Source: OFTM10 sp964344055 (GTDB lineage: Bacteria; Actinomycetota; Acidimicrobiia; Acidimicrobiales; Aldehydirespiratoraceae). From it: DNA of 64,000 bases. The DNA lies in assembly GCA_964344055.1 (NCBI GenBank), contig CAYFLT010000002.1, positions 101,629-165,628 on the forward strand, given 5' to 3'. Under the pieces are notes generated by a model. It had not been told where the DNA came from. It was given only the letters and a program-made list of their open reading frames with translations, and did not search any database. Below are positions 34,060-42,051 of this stretch, piece by piece; position 1 is the stretch's first letter, and the number at the start of each line of letters is the position of its first letter. Position numbers and translations under genes: made by a program.

Positions 34060-35529
34060 ATGTTGATGAACCGCACACTGTCCGCCGAAACGGTCGAGAA
34101 GCTCTCGACGTATCTGGAATCCGGGGGTGGTCGCGGTCTCGCGGTGGCCTTGGAGATGAGTCCCGACGAGGTGATCGACGAGGTCGTTGCGTCGGGCCTG
34201 CGGGCCCGCGGCGGCGCGGGCGCCGCGTGCGGCCCGAAGTGGCGCACGGTCCGGTCGTACGGATTCGGCGCCGCAACCGGTCCGACGGTGGTGATCAACG
34301 CCGCCGAAGGAGAGCCGGGGTCGTACAAGGACCGCGAGATCTTCCTGCGCAATCCCTATTCAGTGCTCGAGGGTGCGGTCATCGCCGCGCGAGCCGTGGG
34401 CGCAGCCGACGTCATCCTGGCGACGAAGAAGGACCACGGTCGTGTCCACGAGCGGGCGACTGCCGCCATCGCGGACATCAGAGCGGCCGGTTGGCTGGAC
34501 GACCTCGCGATCAAGGTGTTCCACGGACCGAATGAGTACCTCTACGGTGAAGAGACGGCGATGCTCGAGGCGATTGATGGGCGTCCGCCGTTCCCCCGGA
34601 TCGCTCCTCCCTTCCGACGCGGCGTACACGAAGTGCTCGACCTCACTGACGGCGCCGCGCCCACCGCCTCAGCCGCGCCGGTCGAGCTCGCAGGACCCAG
34701 CCCGCAGGCGGTCGGGGCACCGACCCTGGTCAACAATGTCGAGACTCTGGCGAACATCCCGTGGATTCTCAGCGAGGGTGCGGAGTGGTTCGGGGCGACA
34801 GGGACCGATGAGTCGCCGGGCACCATCGTCTGCACGGTGTCGGGCGCCTGTCGTCGCGACGGTGTGGGCGAGGTCACCATGGGAACGACGATCCGTGAGG
34901 TGCTCGAGCTCATCGGCGGTGGTGCCAGGCCGGGCCACACGATCAAGGCGGTGATGGGGGGTGCGGCAACACCGCTCCTCACCGGCGACGAGCTCGATAC
35001 TCCGGTCAGCAACGAGGACATGAAGGCGATTGGGGCCCGCCTCGGGTGTGGCAGTTTCATGGTCTTCGACGATGCCACCGACATGGTCGCGGTCGCCGAG
35101 GGCGTCGCGCGGTTCCTGTCGGTCGAGTCCTGTGGACTCTGTGTGCCCTGCAAGCAGGACGGACTGGAGCTCGCCGAGCTGTTCGGTCGAGTGCGCCGGT
35201 CCGAGGCCGACCGGAGGGTGATCGACGAGATTCGGCGCCGGCTCGACTCCGTCGACGAAGGCGCCCGCTGTGCACTCGCATCCCAGTACCAGCTCGTCCT
35301 GGGCAGCATCCTCGACCGGTTCGGTGATGAGATCGAGGGTCACATCGAGGGGAGGATGCCCGCCGGGCAGGAGGAATTCGTCGCGTCGGTCATCGATCTT
35401 CGCGATCAGAAGGTCATCCTCGATGAGGACCATCGTCGCAAGCAGCCGAACTGGACCTACGACGAGCGGTGGAAGGGCGAATACCCCGCCGACCGACTCC
35501 AGACATCGGGCATCCCATCCAGCGTCTGA
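34060..35529 (+). CDS. NuoF-like NADH-binding flavoprotein, stand-alone
   Basis: The 489-residue protein resembles complex I subunit NuoF. The FMN/NADH region is LRARGGAGAACGPKW, NAAEGEPGSYKDREI and YLYGEETAMLEAIDG; an SLBB region with LVNNVETLANIP follows. The 4Fe-4S ligands are Cys358, Cys361, Cys364 (ESCGLCVPC) and Cys404. NuoF normally works with NuoE and NuoG, and neither is nearby. The usual GFPTG in the Gly-rich loop is replaced by GAACG. It may pass NADH electrons to another partner. GGGGAGGAG precedes ATG 34060. The 248-nt upstream gap holds hairpin copy 2 and no recognisable gene. Confidence 0.88.
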   Translation: MLMNRTLSAETVEKLSTYLESGGGRGLAVALEMSPDEVIDEVVASGLRARGGAGAACGPKWRTVRSYGFGAATGPTVVINAAEGEPGSYKDREIFLRNPYSVLEGAVIAARAVGAADVILATKKDHGRVHERATAAIADIRAAGWLDDLAIKVFHGPNEYLYGEETAMLEAIDGRPPFPRIAPPFRRGVHEVLDLTDGAAPTASAAPVELAGPSPQAVGAPTLVNNVETLANIPWILSEGAEWFGATGTDESPGTIVCTVSGACRRDGVGEVTMGTTIREVLELIGGGARPGHTIKAVMGGAATPLLTGDELDTPVSNEDMKAIGARLGCGSFMVFDDATDMVAVAEGVARFLSVESCGLCVPCKQDGLELAELFGRVRRSEADRRVIDEIRRRLDSVDEGARCALASQYQLVLGSILDRFGDEIEGHIEGRMPAGQEEFVASVIDLRDQKVILDEDHRRKQPNWTYDERWKGEYPADRLQTSGIPSSV

Positions 35530-35567
35530 CCAGATCCGTCTCAGCCAGAAGCGAGAGGTCTGGAACC

Positions 35568-35604
35568 TGACAGGGTTTTGGTACCTGGCACCAAAACCCT
35601 GTCA
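35568..35604. repeat. Dispersed hairpin, GGTACCTGGCACC core (copy 3)
   Basis: The arms TGACAGGGTTTTGGT and ACCAAAACCCTGTCA are perfect over 15 bases, with loop ACCTGGC. Compared with copy 2 the stem pair G-C has become A-T on both sides, a compensatory change. It sits 10 bases before the enoyl-CoA hydratase start. Confidence 0.9.
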
Positions 35605-35613
35605 ACTTGTCGG

Positions 35614-36408
35614 ATGAGCGAGGAACTGCTGTACGCGGTCGAGGGAGCGGTGGCCACGATCACGTTCAACCGGCCGGACCGGATGAACACGATCACCCCA
35701 CGGATGCTCCGGGACCTGTCGGCCCGGCTGCTGGAGGCCGACCGCGATCCGGCCGTCCGGGTCGTCGTCATCACGGGCAACGGGCGGGCGTGGTGCGCCG
35801 GCCTGGATGTTGGTGCCGCGGCCTCCGGGACCGGTATCGGGGGTGACGGCGGGTCCGGGGCGACCGGCGAGTTCGATCTCCGTGACGCGCCGCCGGTGGT
35901 CCTGCACAAGATCGACACACCGACCATCGCCGCCCTCAACGGCGGTGCCGCCGGCTACGGGATGGACATCGCTCTCGGCTGTGACATCCGTATCGCTGCC
36001 AGCACTGCGAAGCTCTCGGCGGCCTACACCGCCCGCGGGCTCGTTCCCGAAAGCGGCGGTACATGGCTCCTACCCAGGATCGTGGGCTGGTCGACCGCAG
36101 CGGAGCTCCTCTTCACCGCTCGGACGCTCACCGCCGCGGATGCGGCCGAACTCGGGCTGGTCAGCCGGGTGGTCGAGCCGGACGACCTGGCCGAGGCCAC
36201 TGCTGTGCTCGCGAGCGAGATCGCCACGAACGCTCCGCTGGCCGTTCGTGCGTCGAAGCGGCTCATGCGGATGGCGATGAGCGAGAACCTCGAGGACCAC
36301 GTCCAGCGCCAGTACCTGGCTCTGCTCCAGCTCTTCGGCACCAAGGACTTCCAGGAGGGGCTCAACAGCTTCCTCGAGAAGCGGCCGCCCGAGTTTCGGG
36401 GCGAATGA
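35614..36408 (+). CDS. Enoyl-CoA hydratase/isomerase family protein
   Basis: The 264-residue crotonase has GRAWCAGLDVGAAAS and LNGGAAGYGMDIALGCDIRI for the oxyanion hole, then RGLVPESGGTWLLPRIVG and the C-terminal FLEKRPPEFRG. ATG 35614 is chosen because an earlier ATG at 35578 would start within the hairpin repeat. No ribosome-binding site other than the hairpin's 3' arm region is visible, so translation may depend on that structure. It overlaps the following paralogue. Confidence 0.9.
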   Translation: MSEELLYAVEGAVATITFNRPDRMNTITPRMLRDLSARLLEADRDPAVRVVVITGNGRAWCAGLDVGAAASGTGIGGDGGSGATGEFDLRDAPPVVLHKIDTPTIAALNGGAAGYGMDIALGCDIRIAASTAKLSAAYTARGLVPESGGTWLLPRIVGWSTAAELLFTARTLTAADAAELGLVSRVVEPDDLAEATAVLASEIATNAPLAVRASKRLMRMAMSENLEDHVQRQYLALLQLFGTKDFQEGLNSFLEKRPPEFRGE

Positions 36409-37154
36409 CGATGGCCGCGCCACTCGTGACCCGGGTCGACGACGACGGTGTCGTCACCCTCTCGCTGAACCGGCCCGATGCGCTCAACGCGCTCTCGCCC
36501 GGGCTGTTCGTGGAGCTCCGCGCTCACGTCGACGCAGTGGCAGACGACGAATCGATTCGCGCGGTCGTCCTGCGAGGAGAGGGCCGGAGCTTCTGCGCAG
36601 GCAATGATCTCAAGGCCATCGAGGCCGGCGAAACCGCTCCCAGCCCGCACTTCCAGGCGGAGACGATCGAGGCGATCGAAGCTCTTCCCCAGGCGGTGGT
36701 GGCGTCGATTCGGGGCCACTGCTTCACCGGAGGCCTGGAACTCGCCCTTTCCAGCGACTTCATGATTGCGTCGGAATCCGCGCAGTTCTGTGACACCCAC
36801 GGGAAGTTCGCCATGGTGCCGACCTGGGGGATGACCGCTCGTCTCCCGGCCCGAATTGGTCGCGGCAGGGCCCGCGAGATGATGTTCACCGGACGGCGTG
36901 TGCTCGCCGACGAGGCCCTGGCCTGGGGTCTGGTCAACCGGGTGGTCCCCGACGAGGATCTGGATTCCACGACCGGGGAGGTGGCGCGCCAGATCGCCGA
37001 TCAGTCGCCATGGACCGTCCGGCACGAAAAGGAGATGATGGCCTCGGTGGCGGGGATGTCCATTCTCGAAGCAGCCCGCTGGGAACGCGAGAACGGGCCG
37101 GGCCGAGGCCCGGACATGTACGAACGGATCGCCGCCGGCTTCGGCAGGAAGTGA
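36405..37154 (+). CDS. Enoyl-CoA hydratase/isomerase family protein
   Basis: The 249-residue crotonase has GRSFCAGNDLKAIEAG and RGHCFTGGLELALSSDFMIA, then CDTHGKFAMVPTWGMTARLP. The catalytic loop has THGKF where classical hydratases have QPE, so a different reaction such as isomerisation is possible. It begins at ATG 36405, overlapping the previous stop, or at ATG 36411. It ends the catabolic block. Confidence 0.88.
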   Translation: MTMAAPLVTRVDDDGVVTLSLNRPDALNALSPGLFVELRAHVDAVADDESIRAVVLRGEGRSFCAGNDLKAIEAGETAPSPHFQAETIEAIEALPQAVVASIRGHCFTGGLELALSSDFMIASESAQFCDTHGKFAMVPTWGMTARLPARIGRGRAREMMFTGRRVLADEALAWGLVNRVVPDEDLDSTTGEVARQIADQSPWTVRHEKEMMASVAGMSILEAARWERENGPGRGPDMYERIAAGFGRK

Positions 37155-37223
37155 ACGTCCCTTTTCGACGTGATTGTCCGCAGTCATCCGGCCTGGTTTC
37201 GTCGCATCGCCTAGGTTGATGCC

Positions 37224-37665
37224 ATGAACGCCGGTGAGTTCCCCGGGGGCAGCTATGTCGTGAGCTGCGAGGACGGGCTGCTCAGTATCGCCATGTCCGG
37301 CGAGGCCAGCCCCGATGCGTTCGACACCGCCTACCGCGCCGCTCGGGGCGTCGATCCGGACCTCGAGGCCCGAGCCACGCTCATGGATGTGCGAGNNNNN
37401 NNNNNTCGATGGCCATCAGTTCTCGGTGGCCGACGTCCACAAGATGATCGTCTCGGTTCGGACCCATCTACCCCGGGGCCCCGAACACCGATACGCCGTC
37501 GTCGTCTCCGCGGCGTTCATGCACTCGGTCGGTGATCTGTTCCTCAACGCCCGTGAAGTCCTGAACCCGGCTCCCGCGACCTTGCGAGCGACCACCGAGA
37601 CGTTCACCGACGTCGACGAAGCGGTGCGGTGGCTCACCACTGCGGACCTCACCGCGGAGGATTGA
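37224..37665 (+). CDS. STAS/SpoIIAA-like small protein, interrupted by a 10-N gap
   Basis: The N-terminal 57 residues (starting MNAGEFPGGSYVVSCEDGLL) and the C-terminal part (HKMIVSVRTHLPRG, YAVVVSAAFMHSVGDLF, then FTDVDEAVRWL) are in different frames on the two sides of the gap. Together they look like a SpoIIAA-like STAS protein of about 145 residues, often encoded as a stand-alone gene. TAGGTT lies six bases before ATG 37224, which suggests a leaderless mRNA. Confidence 0.65.
37396..37405. other. Assembly gap, 10 N, within the STAS-like gene
   Basis: The gap shifts the apparent frame of the STAS-like gene; its true length is unknown. Confidence 0.99.
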
Positions 37666-37745
37666 TCCGTCCCGGCTCCGGTGGCCCAAAAACAGAACCC
37701 GACCTTGAATTCGGATTTGTTGGGTGCCTAGCATCTCGCCTCGTC

Positions 37746-37764
37746 GTCGGGAGGAGCCTCCGAC
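37746..37764. terminator. Possible hairpin terminator upstream of the ABC operon
   Basis: GTCG-G-GAGG and CCTC-CGAC can form eight base pairs with one bulged G and an AG loop. It lies 80 nt after the STAS-like stop, with no U-run. The rest of 37666-37894 holds no gene I can support. Confidence 0.3.
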
Positions 37765-37894
37765 TCGCGTGTTTCGGGTTTCCGACAGGTGGGTTACGCG
37801 GGTTCGACCGACGTCACAAAGTCTGAGATGATGTGCCAGCCTTGATGGCTGTGACACCTGACACAGAGGGTTCCGGGGGGAGACGTTGGGGAAC

Positions 37895-37957
37895 GTGAAT
37901 CGGTCGACCACTTCGATTACTGCCGTCGGCACTCACGTGGAGCCGGTTGTTCGATGA
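37895..37957 (+). CDS. Possible 20-codon leader peptide before the ABC operon
   Basis: A GTG-started frame of 20 codons runs from a GGGG-rich ribosome-binding-site-like stretch to TGA 37955-37957, which overlaps the ATG of the first ABC gene (ATGA). The peptide begins MNRSTTSITAV. The first ABC gene has only a weak, distant GTGGAG upstream of its start, so translational coupling from this leader is plausible. It could also be chance. Confidence 0.35.
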   Translation: MNRSTTSITAVGTHVEPVVR

Positions 37958-39054
37958 CCGCGGCAACCGAAGGCCGGCCGGCGCTCGTCGTCGAGGATCT
38001 CCGCACCTACTTCACCGTGCCCAGCGGGTCGGTGAAGGCGGTCGACGGCGTCTCCCTGAGTCTCGAGCGGGGCAAGACCCTCGGTGTCGTCGGGGAGTCC
38101 GGCTCCGGCAAGACGGTCCTCTCCCGGTCGATCATGGGGCTCAACGTCGCGTCCAATGCCGTCACCACGGGGTCGGTCCTCTACGAGGGTCGTGAGCTGG
38201 TCGGGCTCAAGCCGAAGCAGATGAAGGAGCTCTGGGGATCCGAGATGGCGATGGTCTTCCAGGACCCCATGACCTCGCTCAATCCCGTCGTCAAGGTCGG
38301 CCGCCAGCTCACCGAGCACATGCGAGCCCACCTCGGCCTCTCCAAGGCGGACGCCCGCGTCCAGGCCATCGAACTCCTCCATTCGGTGCGAATCCCCGAA
38401 GCCGAGGAGCGCTTCGACGTCTACCCCCACGAGATGTCGGGTGGCATGCGTCAGCGCGTCTGTATCGCCATCGCTATGGCCTGCAGTCCTGAGGTCCTGT
38501 TTGCGGACGAGCCGACGACGGCGCTCGACGTGACGGTGCAGCACCAGATCCTCAACCTGCTTGCCACCCAGCAGCGGGACCGCAACATGGCGATGATCCT
38601 CGTCACCCACGACCTCGGCGTGGTGGCCGGCCGAGCCGACGAGATCGCCGTGATGTACGCGGGGAAGGTCGTCGAGAAGGCGCCGACGAAGACCCTCTTC
38701 GCCGAGATGCACCATCCCTACACCGAAGCCCTGCTGCAGTCGATCCCGAAGACGAGCGAAACCAAGCACACCCGTCTGAAGGCCATCTCCGGGCGGCCGC
38801 CCGATCTGATCAACCCACCCAAGGGCTGTTCGTTCTCACCCCGCTGCCCGTACGCGCGCCCCATCTGCCACGAAGAGGAACCTCCGCTCATCAAGGGTGT
38901 CGGCGAGGGCCACTTCTACGCCTGCCACATGCCGGTCGGGAGCCCGGCCAGCCAGGAGGCCTTCCAGCAGAACCTCGCCGACGAGCTTCCTCAGGCGCTC
39001 GCCGCGGCGGGCCGCATCGTCGCCACCGAGGATCTCGCGGAGTGGGAGGGCTGA
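37954..39054 (+). CDS. Oligopeptide-type ABC transporter ATP-binding protein (OppD-like)
   Basis: The 366-residue ATPase has Walker A GESGSGKT (from residue 47), the signature SGGMRQRV, Walker B VLFADEPTTALD and an H-loop VTHDLG. It also has the C-terminal oligopeptide-family region with CSFSPRCPYARPIC, whose cysteines often bind an Fe-S cluster. It would power import of peptides or other small solutes. It is the first gene of a complete five-gene importer and overlaps the second ATPase in TGATG. Confidence 0.94.
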   Translation: MTAATEGRPALVVEDLRTYFTVPSGSVKAVDGVSLSLERGKTLGVVGESGSGKTVLSRSIMGLNVASNAVTTGSVLYEGRELVGLKPKQMKELWGSEMAMVFQDPMTSLNPVVKVGRQLTEHMRAHLGLSKADARVQAIELLHSVRIPEAEERFDVYPHEMSGGMRQRVCIAIAMACSPEVLFADEPTTALDVTVQHQILNLLATQQRDRNMAMILVTHDLGVVAGRADEIAVMYAGKVVEKAPTKTLFAEMHHPYTEALLQSIPKTSETKHTRLKAISGRPPDLINPPKGCSFSPRCPYARPICHEEEPPLIKGVGEGHFYACHMPVGSPASQEAFQQNLADELPQALAAAGRIVATEDLAEWEG

Positions 39055-40088
39055 TGGCCGGATCAGGAACCGCCCATCTCCGCCGGGCCGACGACATGCT
39101 GCTGCGGGTCGAGGATCTCACGGTCGAGTTCCCCGTCGGTGGCGGCAGAGTCGTCCACGCGGTCAGCGGGATCAGCTTCGACATCGCCAAGGGCGAGACG
39201 CTCGGCCTCGTCGGTGAGTCGGGGTGCGGGAAGTCGACCACCGGCCGCGCCGTGCTGCAGCTTCCGGTGCCCACCGGGGGCTCGGTGGTGCTCAACGGTG
39301 AGGATCTCACCGGCCTCGACAGTGAGGCCATGCGGGCGCACCGCACCGATGTCCAGATGATCTTCCAGGATCCCATCTCCTCGCTGAACCCGCGACGGGC
39401 GGTCGGCGAGGTCGTGGCCGAGCCACTCCACGTGTGGGGTCCCAAGGACAAGGATCAGCAGTGGGCCAAGGTCGCCTCGCTACTCGACCATGTCGGTATC
39501 GACCCCGACGTTGCCCGCTACAAGTACCCCCACGAGTTCTCTGGCGGCCAGTGCCAGCGGATCTCGATCGCTCGGGCCCTGGTGCTCGAACCCGAGCTGA
39601 TCATCTGCGACGAACCCGTTTCGGCCCTCGACGTGTCCGTGCAGGCCCAGATTCTCAACCTCCTCGAGGATCTCAAGGCCGAGTACGGCCTGACGCTCGT
39701 GTTCATCGCCCACGACCTCGCGGTGGTGAAGAACATCAGCGACCGCGTGGCGGTCATGTATCTCGGCAAGATGTGTGAGCTCTCCGAGTCCGACGAGCTC
39801 TACGAACATCCCGCCCATCCCTACACCCAGCTGCTGTTGGAGTCGCTGCCGGTCCCGGATCCCGAGGTCGAGGTCATCACCGCAGTCAGTGAGGACGACG
39901 AACTGCCGTCGCCGATCAACCCGCCGTCGGGTTGCCGCTTTCGCACCCGCTGCGAGCGGGCCGACGCCGTGTGCTCCGAAGTCGAACCGACCATGCGCCG
40001 GGTGAACGACGACCACTTTGTGGCCTGTCATCACCCGCTCATCCCCGTGGAGGAGGTGGCGGTCAGCGTCGATTCGGCCGGTGCTTGA
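39054..40088 (+). CDS. Oligopeptide-type ABC transporter ATP-binding protein (OppF-like)
   Basis: The 344-residue partner ATPase has Walker A GESGCGKST (54-62), the signature FSGGQCQRISIARAL, Walker B IICDEPVSALD and the C-terminal CRFRTRCERADAVC. ATG 39054 shares a base with the OppD-like stop and has GGGAGGG before it; an upstream ATG at 39042 is less likely. It pairs with the OppD-like subunit at the membrane. Confidence 0.94.
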   Translation: MAGSGTAHLRRADDMLLRVEDLTVEFPVGGGRVVHAVSGISFDIAKGETLGLVGESGCGKSTTGRAVLQLPVPTGGSVVLNGEDLTGLDSEAMRAHRTDVQMIFQDPISSLNPRRAVGEVVAEPLHVWGPKDKDQQWAKVASLLDHVGIDPDVARYKYPHEFSGGQCQRISIARALVLEPELIICDEPVSALDVSVQAQILNLLEDLKAEYGLTLVFIAHDLAVVKNISDRVAVMYLGKMCELSESDELYEHPAHPYTQLLLESLPVPDPEVEVITAVSEDDELPSPINPPSGCRFRTRCERADAVCSEVEPTMRRVNDDHFVACHHPLIPVEEVAVSVDSAGA

Positions 40089-40096
40089 CCGGCTGT

Positions 40097-40108
40097 GACA
40101 GATCTGTC
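40097..40108. promoter_or_regulatory. 12-bp perfect palindrome upstream of the substrate-binding lipoprotein gene
   Basis: GACAGATCTGTC is a perfect palindrome, nested in GTGAC/GTCAC outer arms. It could be an operator or part of an RNA processing site between the ATPase and lipoprotein genes. Confidence 0.35.
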
Positions 40109-40135
40109 CCGGTCACCCGGCCGGGGCGGTACCGA

Positions 40136-40149
40136 GGGGCTTCGGCCCC
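40136..40149 (+). terminator. UUCG-loop hairpin between the ATPase and lipoprotein genes
   Basis: GGGGC-TTCG-GCCCC is a very stable five-pair stem with a UUCG tetraloop, 23 bases before the lipoprotein start. Such stems often cause partial termination or protect a downstream processed mRNA, allowing more binding protein than ATPase. No T-run follows. Confidence 0.5.
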
Positions 40150-40171
40150 CCAATCCCAGGAGGGAAACCCC

Positions 40172-42019
40172 ATGAAACTGAGAGGCTTGTACAAGCTCCT
40201 CGCACTGCTGTTGGTGTTCGCGCTCGGCGCGGCCGCCTGCGGCGGCGACGACGGCGACGGTGGCGGCACCGACGCCGGTGATGATTCCGGTGACGACTCC
40301 GGCGACGACGGCGATTCCGGTGACGATTCCGGTGACGACGACGACGTCATCGAGGCCGGCGAAACGGCCGAAGAGGAAGTCGTCACCGAGGTCGTGGAAA
40401 GCGACGCCGAGCGTGTGGTCGGTGGCGAGATCGCCGTGGGCCTCGAGTCCGAGGCGGTCGGCATGCGGCCGTGGGAGGACACCTGCTCGTCGCCCTGTTA
40501 CAACATCCTCATCACCATCTACGACAAGTTGATGGAGTCGACCGCGGACGGCAACTACGAGGGCTGGCTGTTCGAGTCGATCAGTTCCAACGAGGACTTC
40601 ACCGTGTGGACCGGCACCCTGCGCAGCGGCGTGACCTTCCACAACGGCAAGGTCCTCGACGCCCAGAACATCGCCGACATGTTCCCGGTCCAGCAGGCCG
40701 GTTCCACCGGTGCGAGCGCGATCAGCGCGTCGAACCTCACGACGGTCGAGGCGACCGGTGATCTCGAGGTGACCTACACCCTGAGCCAGCCGAACTCCGC
40801 GTTCCCGGCGTTCCTGTCGCGCGCCCCGATCGGCATGGTCTTCGATGCCGAGCTGGCCGCCGCCGACGTCGACGCGTACAACGAGAACCCCGTCGGCACC
40901 GGGCCGTACCAGTTCGTGAGCCGCGATCTCGACAACGAGACCGTGGTCGAGCGCTACGCCGGCTACTGGGGCGTCGACAAGAACGGCACCCAGCTGCCCT
41001 ACATCGACAAGATCAGCTTCCGGCCGATCCCCGACGAGGGCACCCGCCTCGACGCCACGCTGTCCGGCACCACCCAGGTGGCCCACACCCTCCGCCAGGG
41101 CACCATCCGTGACGCGCGTGCAGCCCGCGACGACGGCTCCGACATCTTCCTGTTCGAGTTCCAGGGCAACAACGTCGGTGGCGGCATGTTCAACGTGCTG
41201 GTTCCGCCGTTCGACGACGTCCGCGTCCGCCGCGGCCTGACCATGCTGAACTCTCAGGAGAACGTGATCGAGGCGCTCGGTGGTACCGGCATCTCGCTGC
41301 CGGGCACCCAGTGGTTCAGCCCCGACTCGCCGTGGTACTCCGAGACCGTCGCCGCGGCATGGCCGCAGTTCGACTTCGAGGCCGGCGTGGCGCTGATCAC
41401 CGAGTACGTCAACGATCCGGAGCGCTCCGACGGCAAGGCCGTCGGCGAGTCGATCGATGCCGAGCTGTCCTGCCCGCCCGACCCGACCCTCATCGCCGCC
41501 ATGCAGGTGATCGAGCAGGTCTGGACCCAGAGCGGTCTGGTCAACGTCGAGCTCACCAACTACGACCAGCAGACCCACATCGGGTACGCCCTCGGTAGCG
41601 ACAATGGGTTCGTGGGCAACCACACCACCCACTGCTGGCGCTGGAGCTCCGACGACGATCCGTCGATCCCGCTCGGTCAGGGCTTCGCCCCGCCGACCGC
41701 CGAGATCGCCGCGGCAGCCGGCCTGGAAGGTGTTGTCTCCCCGTTCAACTTCTCGAACTACTTCTCGGGCGACATGTTCCAGAACATCGTTGCGGCCACC
41801 CGCACCGACGTCTTCGAAGAGCGCTACGCGCTCTATGAGGCCGTCATGCTGGAGCTGGCTGAGCAGGTTCCGGTCTGGTACTCCGGCCACACCGCCACGG
41901 CCCTGATCGTCGATTCATCGCTCGACGGTCTGGCCAGCTGGGAGCTGCCGAGCGGCAGCCTCGGTGCCGGTCTGCCCAATGCTGAAGGCCGCTGGGGCCA
42001 GGCGTGGATCGCGGGCTGA
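40172..42019 (+). CDS. ABC transporter substrate-binding lipoprotein (OppA/SBP_bac_5-like)
   Basis: The 615-residue family 5 binding protein has a lipoprotein signal (MKLRGLYKLLALLLVFALG, lipobox ending AAAC, with Cys23 as lipidation site). A 35-residue Asp/Gly/Ser linker with repeated DSGDD follows, then the binding domain (WTGTLRSGVTFHNGK, NPVGTGPYQFVSRDL). It should capture peptides or similar solutes outside the membrane. AGGAGGG lies nine bases before ATG 40172. The linker is unusually acidic and is encoded by short DNA repeats. Confidence 0.94.
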   Translation: MKLRGLYKLLALLLVFALGAAACGGDDGDGGGTDAGDDSGDDSGDDGDSGDDSGDDDDVIEAGETAEEEVVTEVVESDAERVVGGEIAVGLESEAVGMRPWEDTCSSPCYNILITIYDKLMESTADGNYEGWLFESISSNEDFTVWTGTLRSGVTFHNGKVLDAQNIADMFPVQQAGSTGASAISASNLTTVEATGDLEVTYTLSQPNSAFPAFLSRAPIGMVFDAELAAADVDAYNENPVGTGPYQFVSRDLDNETVVERYAGYWGVDKNGTQLPYIDKISFRPIPDEGTRLDATLSGTTQVAHTLRQGTIRDARAARDDGSDIFLFEFQGNNVGGGMFNVLVPPFDDVRVRRGLTMLNSQENVIEALGGTGISLPGTQWFSPDSPWYSETVAAAWPQFDFEAGVALITEYVNDPERSDGKAVGESIDAELSCPPDPTLIAAMQVIEQVWTQSGLVNVELTNYDQQTHIGYALGSDNGFVGNHTTHCWRWSSDDDPSIPLGQGFAPPTAEIAAAAGLEGVVSPFNFSNYFSGDMFQNIVAATRTDVFEERYALYEAVMLELAEQVPVWYSGHTATALIVDSSLDGLASWELPSGSLGAGLPNAEGRWGQAWIAG

Positions 42020-42051
42020 TCTGAGATGATCACCGGGAGGAGCGACGTCTG

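Noticed and set aside
40031..41890. A 619-residue frame opposite the substrate-binding protein
   Set aside because: It is a shadow of the lipoprotein gene, which has a signal peptide, lipobox and good ribosome-binding site.
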